Shown: positions 12,550 through 13,803 of the stretch, one piece after another
How the letters are laid out: each line of letters starts with the position of its first letter
How positions within the stretch are numbered: the first letter of the stretch is position 1
Origin: Anaerolineae bacterium
GTDB taxonomy: Bacteria > Chloroflexota > Anaerolineae > B4-G1
DNA length: 13,803 bases
Assembly (NCBI GenBank): GCA_030612185.1
Contig: JAUWOI010000058.1
Location: forward strand, 1-13,803
Direction: 5' to 3'
Position numbers and translations under genes: made by a program
Notes under the pieces: model-generated
Told to the model about the DNA's origin: nothing
The model's database searches: none
What the model saw: only the letters and a program-made list of their open reading frames with translations

Positions 12550-13803
12550 CTATTTTCTATCTTCTCCCTCTTCTCTTCCCTCTTTCACCTGGGGCAGGCT
12601 GTCAATCTCGAACTCCTCCTTACAGGCCACGCACTTTGCCCAGCCCTTACGTCCATCGGTGAGCAACCCACAGCATTCCGGGCATGGCTGCGGCAAAGGC
12701 CGCTTCCAGACCCAGAACTCGCAGTCCGGGTAGTTGGCACAGCCGTAGCCGACCCGCCCCTTGCGGGTTCGCTTTTCTACCAGGTCACCCCCGCACTGGG
12801 GACAGGTCACACCCACCTTCTCCAGCCACGGCTCGGTGTAGCGGCACTCGGGGAACCCCTTGCAGCCGATGAACTTCCCGTACCGCCCCCAGCGGACGAT
12901 GAGAGGCTGATCGCACTCGGGGCAATCCCGCCCAATCTCCTGCGGCCCCAGGTCCACCTTCTCGATCTTCTGGTCGGCCTCGTCCAGCCGCTGCTTGAAG
13001 GGGACGTAGAACTCCCGCACCACCGGCACCCACTCCCGCTGGCCGACGGCGATCTCGTCCAGGCGTTCCTCCAGTTGTGCGGTGAAGCTGTAGTCCAGCA
13101 CCTTCGTGAAGTGCTCCACCAGGAGGTCGTTGACCAAGAAGCCAGTCTCGGTGGGTACCAGCCGCCTTTCGTCCCGCTGGACGTACCCCCGCTGCTGGAT
13201 GGTCGCCAGGATGGGGGCATAGGTGGAGGGCCGGCCGATGCCGTACTTCTCCAACGTCCGCACCAACGTGGCCTCCGTATAGCGCGGCGGAGGCTGGGTG
13301 AAGTGCTGCTGAGAAATCAGGCGCACCAGGTCTAGGACCTCGCTCACCGCCAGCGACGGGATCTGCTGGGCCGGCTCCTCTTCGGCGGCGTCCTCGTCTT
13401 TAGCCTCTTCGTAGACCACCAGGAAACCGGGGAAACGGAGGATGGAGCCGGAAACGCGGAATAGGTAGGGCTTCTCCCCGTCTTCAGGACCGGCCAGCAC
13501 CTCCACGCTGATGGTGTCGTAGACCGCCCGTTCCATCTGGCTGGCGACGAACCGCTGCCAAATCAGCCGGTAGAGCCGGTACTGGTCGCGGGTCAGGTGC
13601 TCCTTGATAGCCCCTGGCTCGCGAAAGACAGATGTGGGGCGGATGGCCTCGTGGGCCTCCTGGGCACCTTTGGCCCGCGTCTTGTAGACGGGTGGTTTGG
13701 GCGGGAGGAACTCCTCCCCGTACCGCTGGGTGATGTAGTTCCGCGCCTCTGCCTGAGCCCGCCCGGCCACGTTGGTGGAGTCAGTGCGCATATAGGTGAT
13801 CAG
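12550..13803 (-). CDS. topA: DNA topoisomerase I, C-terminal 417 residues (cut by right edge)
   Basis: Type IA topoisomerase that relaxes negative supercoils by single-strand passage. The open frame runs past the edge; the first codons read LITYMRTDST, which contains the catalytic tyrosine (Y4 of the fragment, equivalent to Y319 of E. coli TopA). Further core motifs are QEAHEAIRPT (48-57), FTQPPPRYTEATLV (168-181), EKYGIGRPSTYA (185-196) and QQRGYV (203-208). Residues 291-394 carry three four-cysteine zinc modules: C294/C297/C314/C320, C334/C337/C355/C361 and C374/C377/C391/C394. The third is shorter between its pairs and has CVAC instead of the usual topA pattern. The tail is charged (KEGREEGEDRK). 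About the first 300-320 residues (the TOPRIM part) lie outside the window. First gene of a topA-xerC unit. Confidence 0.97.
   Translation of the reverse strand: MITYMRTDSTNVAGRAQAEARNYITQRYGEEFLPPKPPVYKTRAKGAQEAHEAIRPTSVFREPGAIKEHLTRDQYRLYRLIWQRFVASQMERAVYDTISVEVLAGPEDGEKPYLFRVSGSILRFPGFLVVYEEAKDEDAAEEEPAQQIPSLAVSEVLDLVRLISQQHFTQPPPRYTEATLVRTLEKYGIGRPSTYAPILATIQQRGYVQRDERRLVPTETGFLVNDLLVEHFTKVLDYSFTAQLEERLDEIAVGQREWVPVVREFYVPFKQRLDEADQKIEKVDLGPQEIGRDCPECDQPLIVRWGRYGKFIGCKGFPECRYTEPWLEKVGVTCPQCGGDLVEKRTRKGRVGYGCANYPDCEFWVWKRPLPQPCPECCGLLTDGRKGWAKCVACKEEFEIDSLPQVKEGREEGEDRK

Overview
The window is a GC-rich piece of a bacterial chromosome, and both ends cut through genes. No single marker fixes the taxon. 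Most features fit Chloroflexota, probably an Anaerolineae-like lineage: lipoproteins with an Ig-like FlgD-type architecture, an unusually long PhnE, short transcripts with a TGTGGTATACT-type extended -10, 8-bp tandem repeats between genes, and a dispersed CCCTTCGG...CTCAGGG-type repeat. That assignment is inference. The gene content is mostly housekeeping plus one transporter. There is no phage, CRISPR array or transposase.

Layout. (1) Positions 2-3788, minus strand: a phosphonate/phosphite-type ABC importer, phnD (lipoprotein binding protein), then phnC (ATPase), then phnE (permease with a large extra extracytoplasmic domain). A family 2 glycosyltransferase follows 6 nt after phnE and runs off the left edge. 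A 300-nt region upstream of phnD holds a terminator for the previous gene, two tandem hairpins and a near-perfect anti-16S Shine-Dalgarno site. (2) Positions 4089-5369, minus: a lipoprotein of two FlgD/CHU_C-like Ig modules plus a C-terminal domain of unknown function. (3) Positions 5370-5567: a divergent intergenic region with a candidate promoter for each side and an inverted array of 8-bp repeats. (4) Positions 5568-9403, plus: folC (folate polyglutamylation) overlapping lon (ATP-dependent protease) by one base. (5) Positions 9475-9664, minus: tRNA-Arg(TCG) and tRNA-His(GTG), with a promoter just upstream of the His gene. (6) Positions 9720-11516, minus: a SAM-dependent methyltransferase and a two-TM protein of unknown function. 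(7) Positions 11635-13803, minus: a tyrosine recombinase of the XerC/D type, 3 nt downstream of the C-terminal part of topA, which runs off the right edge.

How the genes relate. PhnD, PhnC and PhnE form one uptake system with PhnD in the membrane-anchored capture role. No C-P lyase or phosphonatase gene is visible, so the ligand (phosphonate, phosphite or another oxyanion) cannot be fixed from here. topA and xerC form a chromosome-topology/segregation pair like the topA-xerC neighbourhoods of other bacteria. folC and lon are translationally coupled by position but not by function. The most useful novel observations are the inverted 8-bp repeat array at 5418-5504, the leader of phnD, the enlarged PhnE, the repeat-derived in-frame insertion in the methyltransferase, and the promoter motif shared by three unrelated transcripts. 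I did not find a clear new multi-gene system.
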